Shown here: positions 6,549 through 14,309 of the stretch, in pieces
Numbering within the stretch: position 1 is the stretch's first letter
How the letters are laid out: every line of letters begins with the position of its first letter
Assembly (NCBI GenBank): GCA_016871175.1
Contig: VFZL01000037.1
Coordinates: forward strand, 1-40,437
DNA length: 40,437 nt
Source: Acidimicrobiia bacterium
Lineage (GTDB): Bacteria > Acidobacteriota > Vicinamibacteria > Vicinamibacterales > CAVVIG01
Direction of reading: 5' to 3'
Program-made: the position numbers and the translations under genes
Notes under the pieces: generated by a model
Told to the model about the DNA's origin: nothing
The model's input: the letters and a program-made list of their open reading frames with translations, nothing else
Database searches by the model: none

Positions 6549-7792
6549 GTGGTACCAGTAGCCGCGGCACGTGCGTCCCGTCTTGTCATCGCGCTGTTGA
6601 TCGCGATCGCCGCCTCGAGACACGCGTCCGGCCAAGAGGCGCCGCCCGAAACCCGATCGGAAGAGCTCCGAAGACAGCGTGAGCAGAAAGCCCGCGCGCT
6701 CAAGCCGCCAAGGCAGGGCCGCTTCGAGCGGACGCTGCTGGCACTTGAGAGCGGCCGCCTCTTCGAGCGCTTCCTGAATCCCCCAGAAGGCCTCTACCCG
6801 AAGATTGGCACCATCACGCCCGGTGGGGGATTTTCCGTCGGACCGGCGTATCGGCGTCCGGGACTCTTCGGCGGTCACGCGGACTTCAGCACGGTCGCCC
6901 TCGGATCGCTCAAGCGATACTGGATGGTCGACGCGAGGCTGACGCTGCCGCGTCTCGCGGACGGACGAGTCGTCGTGCACGCGTACGGCCGGCGCACCGA
7001 CTACACGCAAGAGCCTTTCTTCGGTCTCGGCCCAGCCTCCGATCGCGCGCGCGCGAGCCTCTATGGCCTGGGCAACACCGACATCAGTACCTCGGTGGAC
7101 ATCGCACCGCGACCATGGCTCACCGTCGGAAGCGGTCTCAGCTACCTGAGGCCCCGCGCCCGAACCGTCGATGGCGCACGCTCGATCGACCGCATCTTCG
7201 CCCTCGAGGAAGCGCCCGGATTGGGGCACACACCGACTTCCTCAGGTCTCGGGTCTTCATCGATCTGAACTACCGCGAGCCGCGCGGCAATCCTCGAGCC
7301 GGTGGCCGCTATGTGCTGTCGGCGGAACACTACGACGGTCGCGGCGACGGCCGGTCCGCCTTCAACCGGTACGAGGCAGGCCTGCAGCAGCACATCTCAC
7401 TGCTGCGCAACCGGCGCGTCATCGCCCTGCGCGGGCTCATCTCCATCACCGACACCGGCGCGAATACCGAAGTTCCCTTCTGCCTCCAACGCACGCTGGG
7501 CGGACCCGATGATCTTCGTGGCTTCAGGCGCTTTCGCTTCCGCGATCGACACCTGCTGCTTCTCCAGGCCGAATACCGTTGGGAGATTTTCACCGCCGTG
7601 GACGGGGCTCTCTTTTATGACGCGGGGAAGGTCGCGTCCCGCCGGGAGGACCTGGACTTCTAGAAGCTGGAATCCAACTGCGGCATCGGCTTCCGTTTCG
7701 AGACCATCAACGGAGTCTTCCTCCGCGTCGAAGGCGCGTTCGGCAGCCGAGACGGCAAACACTTCGTGTTGAGGATCGGACATGTGTTTTGA
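6549..7792 (+). pseudogene. Omp85/BamA-like outer-membrane beta-barrel, broken
   Basis: Translation starts with a signal peptide (LVIALLIAIAASRHASGQ) and runs through beta-barrel repeats rich in alternating strands. It shifts by -1 near 7222-7232 at a GGGG run and continues as FIDLNYREPRGNPRAGGRY, LGGPDDLRGFRRFRFRDR and LLLQAEYRWEIF. This is the pattern of the last strands of surface-antigen (D15/Omp85) barrels. A TAG at 7661-7663 (after EDLDF) interrupts it again, and the frame then resumes to a natural C-terminus GKHFVLRIGHVF, ending in the aromatic residue required by the BAM machinery. Two lesions argue for a pseudogene, although a G-run indel may be a read error. The next gene overlaps it by 11 nt, so the pair was once an operon. 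Confidence 0.75.
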
Positions 7793-9320
7793 AAGCCGTC
7801 GATGGACTCGTGCCGTAGTAGGCTTCGGCCTGTCAACCGGCCTGCTGCTGTCAACCGTGAGCCGCAGCGCCTCACCGCGGTTCTATCCCGACGATCCGCT
7901 GCAGATCGACGATGACAGGGTATTGGATGCAGGTGGGGTTCGTCCGATCGAAGGGAGCAATGCCTTCGACTTCGCCGAGCACACCTTCATCAAGTCCGGC
8001 GATCACAGGGCCATCGCAGCCACCAACGTCAACATGATAGGCGAGGTCCCAGATTCGTCGTGGTTCACCAATCGGATCGGCGCTCGCGAGATGTCCGTCG
8101 ATGACGTCGCGCGCGGCCCCAACGCACAGGACAGCTTGAACATCGACGACTGGTCGATCGTGCAAGAGAAGAGCTCCGGGATCACTCCCGGCTACCGCGT
8201 GGTCGATCCGAGCGGCCGCCTCTACCAAGTCAAGTTCGATCCACCCGGGCATCCGGAAATGGGCAGCGGCGCTGAAGTCATCGGTGCGGCCATCTACCAC
8301 GCCATCGGCTATAACGTCGTCCAGGGCTACATCGTCGAGATCGATCCGGCCAAGATCGTAGTCGGGCCGAAGGCGACGACGGTGGATCTGTCAGGCCGGA
8401 GACGGTCGATGCGGCGAGCCGACGTCGACCGCATCCTCACACGCGCGGCGCGACTGCCGAACGGCAAGTACCGGGCGCTCGCGAGCCGGTTTGCCGAAGG
8501 ACGACCGGTCGGCTACTTCAAGTACTACGGGACACGCCCGGACGACCCGAACGACACGCATCCACACGAGCATCGGCGAGAGCTCCGCGCCAATCGCGTG
8601 TTCGCGGCCTGGGTCAACCATGACGATTCACGCGGCATCAATACGCTAGACATGCTCGAGGGCGGAAAGGGACGCCAGTTCATCCGCCACTACATGTTCG
8701 ACTTCGGCTCGACGCTCGGAAGTGGGAGCACGGTGGCCCAGGTCCCGCGCGCCGGCAACGAGTACATCCTCGAGTGGGGTCCTGCGCTCAAGACGCTCTT
8801 CAGTTTCGGGTTCTACGTACGGCCGTGGATTCTGACCGACTACTGGGAGGACGCGAAAGCGGCCGGGCGTTTCGAGTCACGCGACTTCGACCCGGTCGCC
8901 TGGCGACCCGAGTATCCGAATCCCGCGTTCGACAACCTGCGCCCCGATGACGCGTTCTGGGCTGCTCGTCTCGTGGCACGCTTCTCGGACGGCATGGTGC
9001 GGGCCATCGTGGCCAAAGCGCGTTACTCGGAACCGAGTGCTGCGGATCACGTCATCCGGACGCTCATCGCCAGACGAGACAAAGTGCTCCGCGCGTGGCT
9101 GACGGGCGTCAATCCCGTCGATAACATCCAGCTCAGCGCCGACGGCACGCTGCGATTCACCAATCTGACCAGACGAGCGCAAACCCGCCTTCGTGGCCGA
9201 GCGGATCTTCGTTCGTGCGCTGCGCCTCCGGATCTGCACGCGCGGTCTCCTGACGGTTTGCGAGCCAGGTCACCGCAAGCGCCACGATCAGCACCAACGC
9301 GGCCAGCAGCATCAGCGTAA
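7782..9320 (+). CDS. Secreted protein of unknown function, 3' end replaced
   Basis: The frame of 512 codons begins with a signal peptide (VVGFGLSTGLLLSTVSRSAS). The body has conserved-looking segments such as FIKSGDHRAIAATNVNMIGE, VKFDPPGHPEMGSGAEVIG and AWVNHDDSRGINTLDML, then HYMFDFGSTLGSGS. A D-x-G-S-T-L arrangement near HY.FD is reminiscent of a kinase-like or hydrolase active site, but I cannot assign a family. From memory such genes follow Omp85-like genes in Acidobacteriota and run further than FTNL, where this one loses its natural sequence (about 9165). The remaining residues are the reverse strand of the transporter gene read backwards. The product is therefore probably truncated and carries a random basic tail. 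Confidence 0.7.
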   Translation: MCFESRRWTRAVVGFGLSTGLLLSTVSRSASPRFYPDDPLQIDDDRVLDAGGVRPIEGSNAFDFAEHTFIKSGDHRAIAATNVNMIGEVPDSSWFTNRIGAREMSVDDVARGPNAQDSLNIDDWSIVQEKSSGITPGYRVVDPSGRLYQVKFDPPGHPEMGSGAEVIGAAIYHAIGYNVVQGYIVEIDPAKIVVGPKATTVDLSGRRRSMRRADVDRILTRAARLPNGKYRALASRFAEGRPVGYFKYYGTRPDDPNDTHPHEHRRELRANRVFAAWVNHDDSRGINTLDMLEGGKGRQFIRHYMFDFGSTLGSGSTVAQVPRAGNEYILEWGPALKTLFSFGFYVRPWILTDYWEDAKAAGRFESRDFDPVAWRPEYPNPAFDNLRPDDAFWAARLVARFSDGMVRAIVAKARYSEPSAADHVIRTLIARRDKVLRAWLTGVNPVDNIQLSADGTLRFTNLTRRAQTRLRGRADLRSCAAPPDLHARSPDGLRARSPQAPRSAPTRPAASA

Positions 9321-10008
9321 ACGGCGTGAAGTCGAGCCTGCGCACCAGCGGCGCGACGCTCGAGGCCCCCACCCAGGCGCCTAGCGACGCACCCACGCCG
9401 ACGAGCGGGAACAGTCGACGGCCTTGGCCCTCCGTGTACAGGTCGTTCGCGAATGACCAGAACTGTGCGACGACGAACACGTTGAAGACGCCGAACCAGA
9501 TGTAGAACATCGCAGCCAGTCGCGCACCCGAGCGCCCGGCGAAGTAGAACAACACGAGGTTGGACACGAGAAACACGGTCGTGAGAGTCAGCAGGCGCAG
9601 TCGCGGCACCTTCGACGCCAACCAGCCAAAGGCCGGAACCACCAACAACAGGGCTAGCGCCATCCCGGCTGCGGAATACGCCGCCAGCTGCGCGCCCGTC
9701 CATCCAAACGGTGCTCCCTCTGTGAGAATGAGCGCTTGTCGCGCCGACCGCAGGAGGTAGTACAGCGCGAGCAGCAGAAACACGTTCAGCGTGAGCAACA
9801 GCACGCCGATCCCTTCGCCCGCGCGCACGTCGGCAAACGGGGACAACGCACGCTCGAGGAGCCCCTTCTTCGCCTCGTCCAGGGCGCGAAACACCGGGAA
9901 CGAGCGGTGGGACACGAGCTCCGGATGTGTCACGAGGGTGCGCGGCTCGGACGCGGAACGACCCGCATTCGATGCGCTTCCCGAGGGCGAGTGTGATGCG
10001 CTCGACAT
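9157..10008 (-). pseudogene. Nucleotide-transporter-like MFS protein, 3' truncated
   Basis: The start is ATG 10006-10008, giving MSSASHSPSG; a longer frame upstream lacks support. The protein has a soluble Ser-rich N-terminus and then membrane segments such as GIGVLLLTLNVFLLLALYYLL and MALALLLVVPAFGWLASKV, and FYIWFGVFNVFVVAQFWSFA. These fit the Npt1/Npt2-like (ATP/ADP translocase-related) branch of the major facilitator superfamily. After about six to seven helices the frame reaches EGGFALV and stops five codons later at 9157. Homologues normally go on with a second half of equal size. The remainder is absent downstream, where the 3' end of another, oppositely oriented gene begins. The gene is therefore cut in half. 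Confidence 0.7.
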
Positions 10009-10038
10009 AGAAGCTCGCCTCGACGTACTCGAGGCGCT

Positions 10039-10054
10039 TCGATTGTACAATCGA
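10039..10054. promoter_or_regulatory. 16-bp perfect palindrome, candidate bidirectional -10/operator
   Basis: TCGATTGTACAATCGA is a perfect palindrome between the divergent genes at 10008 and 10112. It contains TACAAT, a good -10 hexamer, on both strands (10046-10051 on + and 10042-10047 on -). It could act as a symmetric two-way promoter core or as a repressor site. No clear -35 box was seen on either side. Confidence 0.5.
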
Positions 10055-10111
10055 GGTCCGGCCTGCGCGGGGCGAGTTCCCGTTCCAGTCGGTCTTCGAG
10101 CCACGTTGAAC

Positions 10112-11653
10112 ATGGGCCGCTACAACTGCCCTTACGCCGTCGGTGCGCCTCGCGTCCTTGCAGTTGTCGTCTGCCTCTGGATCCTGCCCCTCCGTTCGGG
10201 TGCCCAGTCAGTCGACGAAACGCACCCGCGTCGCGGCGCACCGGTCACCCTGCTCCAACTCAACGACGTCTACTCCACGGTCCCGGTCGATGGTCGCGGC
10301 GGCCTGGCGCGCGTCGCCACGCTCGATCGCCAGATCGCGGCGACCGGCCGTACCCCGCTGATGCTCCTGGCGGGTGATTTCCTCTCCTCGTCGGTGGCAT
10401 CCACCGTGTTCAAGGGTGCCCAGATGATCGAGGCGCTCAACGCCATCGGCCTGGACGTGGCGACGCTGGGCAATCACGAGTTCGATTTCGGCCTCGACGT
10501 CTTGCGCCAGCGGATGCGCGAGGCCAAGTTCGACTGGGTGGTCTCCAACGTGATCGATCGGGAGACGGGGAATCCGATTGGGGGCGCCGCGCCATACCTG
10601 ATTCGGACCATCGACTCGGTGCGGATCGGCATCATCGGACTGTGCTTGACCCACGAAGGGATGCCGACCGACCGTCTGGCACGCGTGGAACTGGTCGATC
10701 CGCTGGCAGCCGCCGGCACCTACATCCCGGAGCTTCGCAAGCAACGCGTCGACGTCATCGTCGCGTTGACCCACCTGACCTACGCAGAGGACCGGGCGCT
10801 GGCCGAACGGTTTCCCGAGATTGACGTCATCATCGGCGGACACGAGCACTCGCCGATCACGTCCGCAGTGGGCACGACGCTCATCAGCAAAGCGGGGTCG
10901 GAAGCCAGGTTCGTCGCACGTATCGATTTGAATCGGCGGGACGCCGATGCGGTCGAGAAATTCTACGAGCTCATCCCGATCACGGACGCGCTACCAGACG
11001 ACCCCGCGGCCGGTGAGGTCATCAACGCGTGGGAGGCGCGCCTCGGCAAGGAACTCGAGCTCAGCGTGGGGCGCACCAGCGTGCCGCTCGACGGCCGCAA
11101 CACGCGCGTCAGGTCGATGGAGACGAACCTGGGCAACCTCATCGCGGATGCGATCCGCGCGGATGTCGACGCCGAGATCGCGATCGTCAATGGTGGAGGC
11201 ATCCGCAGCGACAAGGTGTACCAACCAGGTTCGTTGTCGAGGCGCAATCTGGTCGAAATGCACCCCTTTGGCAACGTCGTGTGCAAGATCGCCCTGAGGG
11301 GACGCGTCGTGCTGGAGGCCTTGAACGCAGGCGTGTCGGGGCTTCCAACCGCCAGCGGCCGATTCCCGCAAGTGTCGGGCCTCACCTACCGTGTTGAGCT
11401 CTCAGCACCGACCGGGGACCGTGTCCGCGACGTCAGTGTCGGCAGCAAGCCGCTCGAGCTGGACCGCGAATACACGGTCGCGTTGCCCGACTACATTCTC
11501 GAAGGCGGAGACGGCTACACGATGTTCGCCGGCGCGAGGCGGCTGGTGTCGCCTGAGGCCGGACATTTGATCATCACCGCGCTCGAACAGTACCTCGCCG
11601 CGCGCGGCGAGGTTGCGCCCACTGTTCAGGGGCGCATCACGATCGGCCAATAG
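10112..11653 (+). CDS. UshA-like periplasmic 5'-nucleotidase/phosphoesterase
   Basis: This 513-residue protein starts at ATG 10112, which gives a proper signal peptide (VLAVVVCLWILPLRSGAQS); a longer open frame upstream is antisense to the transporter. Residues 45-270 are a calcineurin-like metallophosphoesterase domain with LLQLNDVY, LLAGDF, GNHEFDFG (from 120), ALTHLTYAED and IIGGHEHS. Residues 290-510 are the 5'-nucleotidase C-terminal domain (NLGNLIADAIR, NGGGIRSD, MHPFGNVVC, LPDYILEGGDGY). The usual metal ligand of the D-x-H motif reads D-x-Y here. It likely releases phosphate or nucleosides from nucleotides or related substrates in the periplasm. The divergent partner is a nucleotide-transporter-like gene, which hints at joint nucleotide salvage. 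Confidence 0.9.
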   Translation: MGRYNCPYAVGAPRVLAVVVCLWILPLRSGAQSVDETHPRRGAPVTLLQLNDVYSTVPVDGRGGLARVATLDRQIAATGRTPLMLLAGDFLSSSVASTVFKGAQMIEALNAIGLDVATLGNHEFDFGLDVLRQRMREAKFDWVVSNVIDRETGNPIGGAAPYLIRTIDSVRIGIIGLCLTHEGMPTDRLARVELVDPLAAAGTYIPELRKQRVDVIVALTHLTYAEDRALAERFPEIDVIIGGHEHSPITSAVGTTLISKAGSEARFVARIDLNRRDADAVEKFYELIPITDALPDDPAAGEVINAWEARLGKELELSVGRTSVPLDGRNTRVRSMETNLGNLIADAIRADVDAEIAIVNGGGIRSDKVYQPGSLSRRNLVEMHPFGNVVCKIALRGRVVLEALNAGVSGLPTASGRFPQVSGLTYRVELSAPTGDRVRDVSVGSKPLELDREYTVALPDYILEGGDGYTMFAGARRLVSPEAGHLIITALEQYLAARGEVAPTVQGRITIGQ

Positions 11654-11680
11654 CCGAGCCCCGCTCGCAACGTCGTGAGT

Positions 11681-12370
11681 CTACTGCCGCTGGGGCGCCG
11701 TCGATCGGATGGGCGTCGGACGTGGTGCTCGGACCTTGATGCGGGACCAGGCGAGCCGCGCCACCAGCAGCACGCCGATGATGACGGCGTATCGATAGGG
11801 GCTGGTCACGTCTGACTTCACGAGCCACCAATAGTGGATGACGGCGGTGACACCAGCCACGTACGCCAGCCGATGCAGCGCCTGCCAGCGCTTCCCGCCA
11901 AGCCGGCGAATCATGCCGGCAGTGGACGTGAGCGCCAGCGGCAACAGCATCATCAGCGTCGCGAAACCGATCGTAATGAACGGCCGCTTGTAGATGTCCT
12001 CCGCCACTGAGGCCGTGAGATTCGTCACCGTGCTCCACGCGACGATCCCGTCCGGGAAGTCGAGGGCCGCGAACCGATCGGCGATGACGTAGATGAGGAA
12101 ATGGAGCGAGCCGTAGAAGAAGGCGTACAATCCCATCATCCGCCGAAACTTGATGAGGGGCTGCCAGCCGGTCAGCCGCCGCGCCGGCGTAATCGCGAGC
12201 GAGATGGCGAGGAAGCGCAGCGCCCAGACCCCTGTCTCGTTCGTGATGTCACTGAGCGGGTTCGCGCTGAGATTCCCCGTCAGCCCCGCCCAGATGATCC
12301 ACGTCAGCGGACCCAGGCCGGCCAAGAACACAGCCGGCTTGAGCACCCACTTGACGATGTTAGGAGACAT
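11681..12370 (-). CDS. msrQ: MsrQ, heme-binding membrane subunit of MsrPQ
   Basis: This 229-residue integral membrane protein starts at ATG 12368-12370; a GTG one codon earlier is possible. Six helices are expected: FLAGLGPLTWIIWAGL, WALRFLAISLAITPARR, LYAFFYGSLHFLIYVIAD, FITIGFATLMMLLPLALTS, LAYVAGVTAVIHYWWLV and YAVIIGVLLVARLAW. The conserved His residues in SLHF and VIHYWW, and the WQALHRL stretch, match the heme-ligand pattern of YedZ/MsrQ. The complex takes quinol electrons to MsrP, which repairs methionine sulfoxide in the periplasm. It lies 18 nt downstream of msrP on the same strand and is the second gene of the operon. Confidence 0.93.
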   Translation of the reverse strand: MSPNIVKWVLKPAVFLAGLGPLTWIIWAGLTGNLSANPLSDITNETGVWALRFLAISLAITPARRLTGWQPLIKFRRMMGLYAFFYGSLHFLIYVIADRFAALDFPDGIVAWSTVTNLTASVAEDIYKRPFITIGFATLMMLLPLALTSTAGMIRRLGGKRWQALHRLAYVAGVTAVIHYWWLVKSDVTSPYRYAVIIGVLLVARLAWSRIKVRAPRPTPIRSTAPQRQ

Positions 12371-12388
12371 CACTTCGCCGCGCGAGCC

Positions 12389-13363
12389 TCAGTAGTTCTT
12401 CTTCAGGTCCAAGCCGGAGTACAGGCTCGCCACTTGGTCCCCGTAGCCGTTGAACATCAGGGTCTTACGCCGGAAGAACTCCCCGATTCGCCGCTCGGTA
12501 GCCTGCGTCCAGCGAGGATGGTCCACGCTCGGATTCACATTCGAGTAGAACCCGTACTCGCTCGGCTGCATCTCCTGCCATGTGTTGAGCGGCTGCCGCT
12601 CGGTGAAGCGGATCTTCACGATGGATTTGATGTTCTTGAAGCCGTACTTCCACGGCACGACCAGACGAAGCGGCGCCCCGTCCTGCTTGGGGATTACTTC
12701 GCCGTACAGCCCGACCGCGATGATGGCGAGCGGATGCATCGCCTCGTCCATGCGTAAGCCCTCGGTGTACGGCCACCGCAGGCCGGCGGTCCTCAGCCCC
12801 ACCATCGTCGACGCGTCGACGGCGGTCTCGAACTGCACGAACTTCGCTTTGCCGGTAGGTTCGGCCTTCTTCAACACCTCCGACAGTGGAAAGCCAACCC
12901 ACGGGATGACCATGGACCACGCCTCGACGCAACGCAGTCGATAGATCCGTTCTTCCAGGGTGATGCCCTTGAGCAGATCTTCGAGCTGGTACGACGCAGG
13001 CTTGGCGCACTCCCCCTCGACCACGACTTTCCACGGCTCGGTCTTGAGCTTGCCCGCGTAGAGCGATGGGGCTTCCTTGTCGGTCCCAAACTCGTAGAAG
13101 TTGTTGTACGTCGTAATCTGCTCCCAGCTATTCAGCTTCTCGTCGCTGACGCTGAAAGCGCTCTTCTGGACGTTCTCGAGCTTGCGCCCGCGGGGGGCGG
13201 GCTGCGCCCCCTGCACGACGGCGCCCGCGCCGAGCACGCCTGCGGCGGTTGCGGCGCCAGCAGCGGCGCCGGTCGCCGTGCGAAGGAAGTCACGGCGATT
13301 GACGTACAGCTTCTTGTCGGTGATCTCCGAGCTGCGAACGTCGGGCGCAGGTTTGATCAGCAT
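12389..13363 (-). CDS. msrP: MsrP, periplasmic methionine sulfoxide reductase
   Basis: This 324-residue molybdopterin enzyme of the YedY/MsrP family starts at ATG 13361-13363 with AGGAG close upstream. A twin-arginine signal ([11 protein letters not shown], Arg23-Arg24) is followed by an Ala/Gly-rich hydrophobic core, so the folded cofactor-loaded protein is exported by Tat. The molybdenum-binding cysteine is Cys145 in [19 protein letters not shown]. Further family motifs are [20 protein letters not shown] and [20 protein letters not shown]. It reduces protein-bound methionine sulfoxide using electrons from the adjacent MsrQ. It is the first gene of the pair, with a promoter candidate upstream. 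Confidence 0.95.
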   Translation of the reverse strand: MLIKPAPDVRSSEITDKKLYVNRRDFLRTATGAAAGAATAAGVLGAGAVVQGAQPAPRGRKLENVQKSAFSVSDEKLNSWEQITTYNNFYEFGTDKEAPSLYAGKLKTEPWKVVVEGECAKPASYQLEDLLKGITLEERIYRLRCVEAWSMVIPWVGFPLSEVLKKAEPTGKAKFVQFETAVDASTMVGLRTAGLRWPYTEGLRMDEAMHPLAIIAVGLYGEVIPKQDGAPLRLVVPWKYGFKNIKSIVKIRFTERQPLNTWQEMQPSEYGFYSNVNPSVDHPRWTQATERRIGEFFRRKTLMFNGYGDQVASLYSGLDLKKNY

Positions 13364-13456
13364 AGCTCCTGTCCGATTTGACGCCGGCAGGCCGGCGGCG
13401 GTTACTCTCCGACGAGCCGCGCCACCCCGGCCACGGCTCGAACCGGGACAGCGCCC

Positions 13457-13484
13457 ATTATAGAAGACTTCATGGAGTGGTCAC
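13457..13484 (-). promoter_or_regulatory. Promoter candidate for msrPQ
   Basis: On the minus strand there is a perfect TATAAT (13457-13462), preceded by GTGACC (13479-13484) at a 16-nt spacing. Transcription would start near 13450 and give a leader of roughly 85 nt before msrP. On the + strand the same place has no convincing promoter for the kinase gene. Confidence 0.45.
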
Positions 13485-13581
13485 GCTCGCGATTCGCTTG
13501 ACCTTCGCAAGCCAAGACTGCACGGGGATTCGGCCTCCGGGCCCTGGCTCCCGTCACGCTCTTGCTACGCTCCGGGCGGGT

Positions 13582-14301
13582 ATGGCGAATCCAGTGTCAG
13601 CGAATCAGCCCACGGACTACACGCGCATAGTCACCCTCGCGGTCCACGAGATGCGTACGCCCGCGTCAGTGGTTGGCGGTTACCTTCGTATGCTCTTGAC
13701 CGACGCGACGATCCCGCTTGAGAGCCGTCAGCGGCGTATGGTCGAGGAGGCGGACAAGGCCTGCCAACGGCTGGTGGCGCTGATGGCCGAACTGAGCGAC
13801 CTCGCGAAGCTCGACGCAGGTACGGTCAAGCTGAACATCGACCGGTTTGACGCATTCGAGCTCGTACGGGAGGTGACCGGGCAGGTGCGCGAGGGCGAGG
13901 ACCGGGGGCTCGTGCTCGATGTCCAGGGCCCCTCGACCGGGGCCCCTCTCGCTGGTGATCGCACCCGCCTGCGAGGGGCCCTCGAGGTCGCTGTGCGGGC
14001 GGTCATGCGCGAACAGCCCTCATCCACCGTGATCGTAGTACGCGTCGACCGGACCCTCGACGCCGGGCGGCAGCACGCCCGCGTGGTGATCGCGCCAGCC
14101 CCTGACGCCGATCGAGCCGCTGCGTCGACCGGCGGTCCCTTCGAAGAGTATCGCAGGGGGTTGGGCTTGGGCCTCCCACTCGCACGGCGCGTGATTGCGA
14201 ACGTGGGTGGCCGGATCTGGTCGGCCCTCCCAGCAGAGGGGACCGAGCTCCCTTTAGGCTCGCGCGGCGCCATTGTGATCGTGCTGCCGATTCTGGATTG
14301 A
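13582..14301 (+). CDS. Orphan histidine kinase with degenerate ATPase domain
   Basis: This 239-residue protein starts at ATG 13582 with a GGGCGGG stretch upstream; the longer frame is less likely. Residues 12-80 form a DHp domain with a good H box (VHEMRTPASVVGGYLRML, His22). Residues 110-238 should be the ATPase domain, but the N box reads LRGALEVAVRAVMRE, without the usual Asn, and the D-x-G-x-G segment is replaced by APAPDADRAA. Only the last glycine box (GLGLGLPLARRVIANVGG) is kept. There is no sensor or membrane segment and no response regulator next to it. It may be a phosphotransfer protein or pseudokinase partner of another kinase. It is divergent from msrP by about 220 nt. Confidence 0.75.
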   Translation: MANPVSANQPTDYTRIVTLAVHEMRTPASVVGGYLRMLLTDATIPLESRQRRMVEEADKACQRLVALMAELSDLAKLDAGTVKLNIDRFDAFELVREVTGQVREGEDRGLVLDVQGPSTGAPLAGDRTRLRGALEVAVRAVMREQPSSTVIVVRVDRTLDAGRQHARVVIAPAPDADRAAASTGGPFEEYRRGLGLGLPLARRVIANVGGRIWSALPAEGTELPLGSRGAIVIVLPILD

Positions 14302-14309
14302 CCGGTCAG

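Noticed and set aside
6225-7229. A 334-codon open frame on the - strand
   Set aside because: It is antisense to the end of the dehydratase and to the Omp85-like gene, both well supported, and shows no domain.
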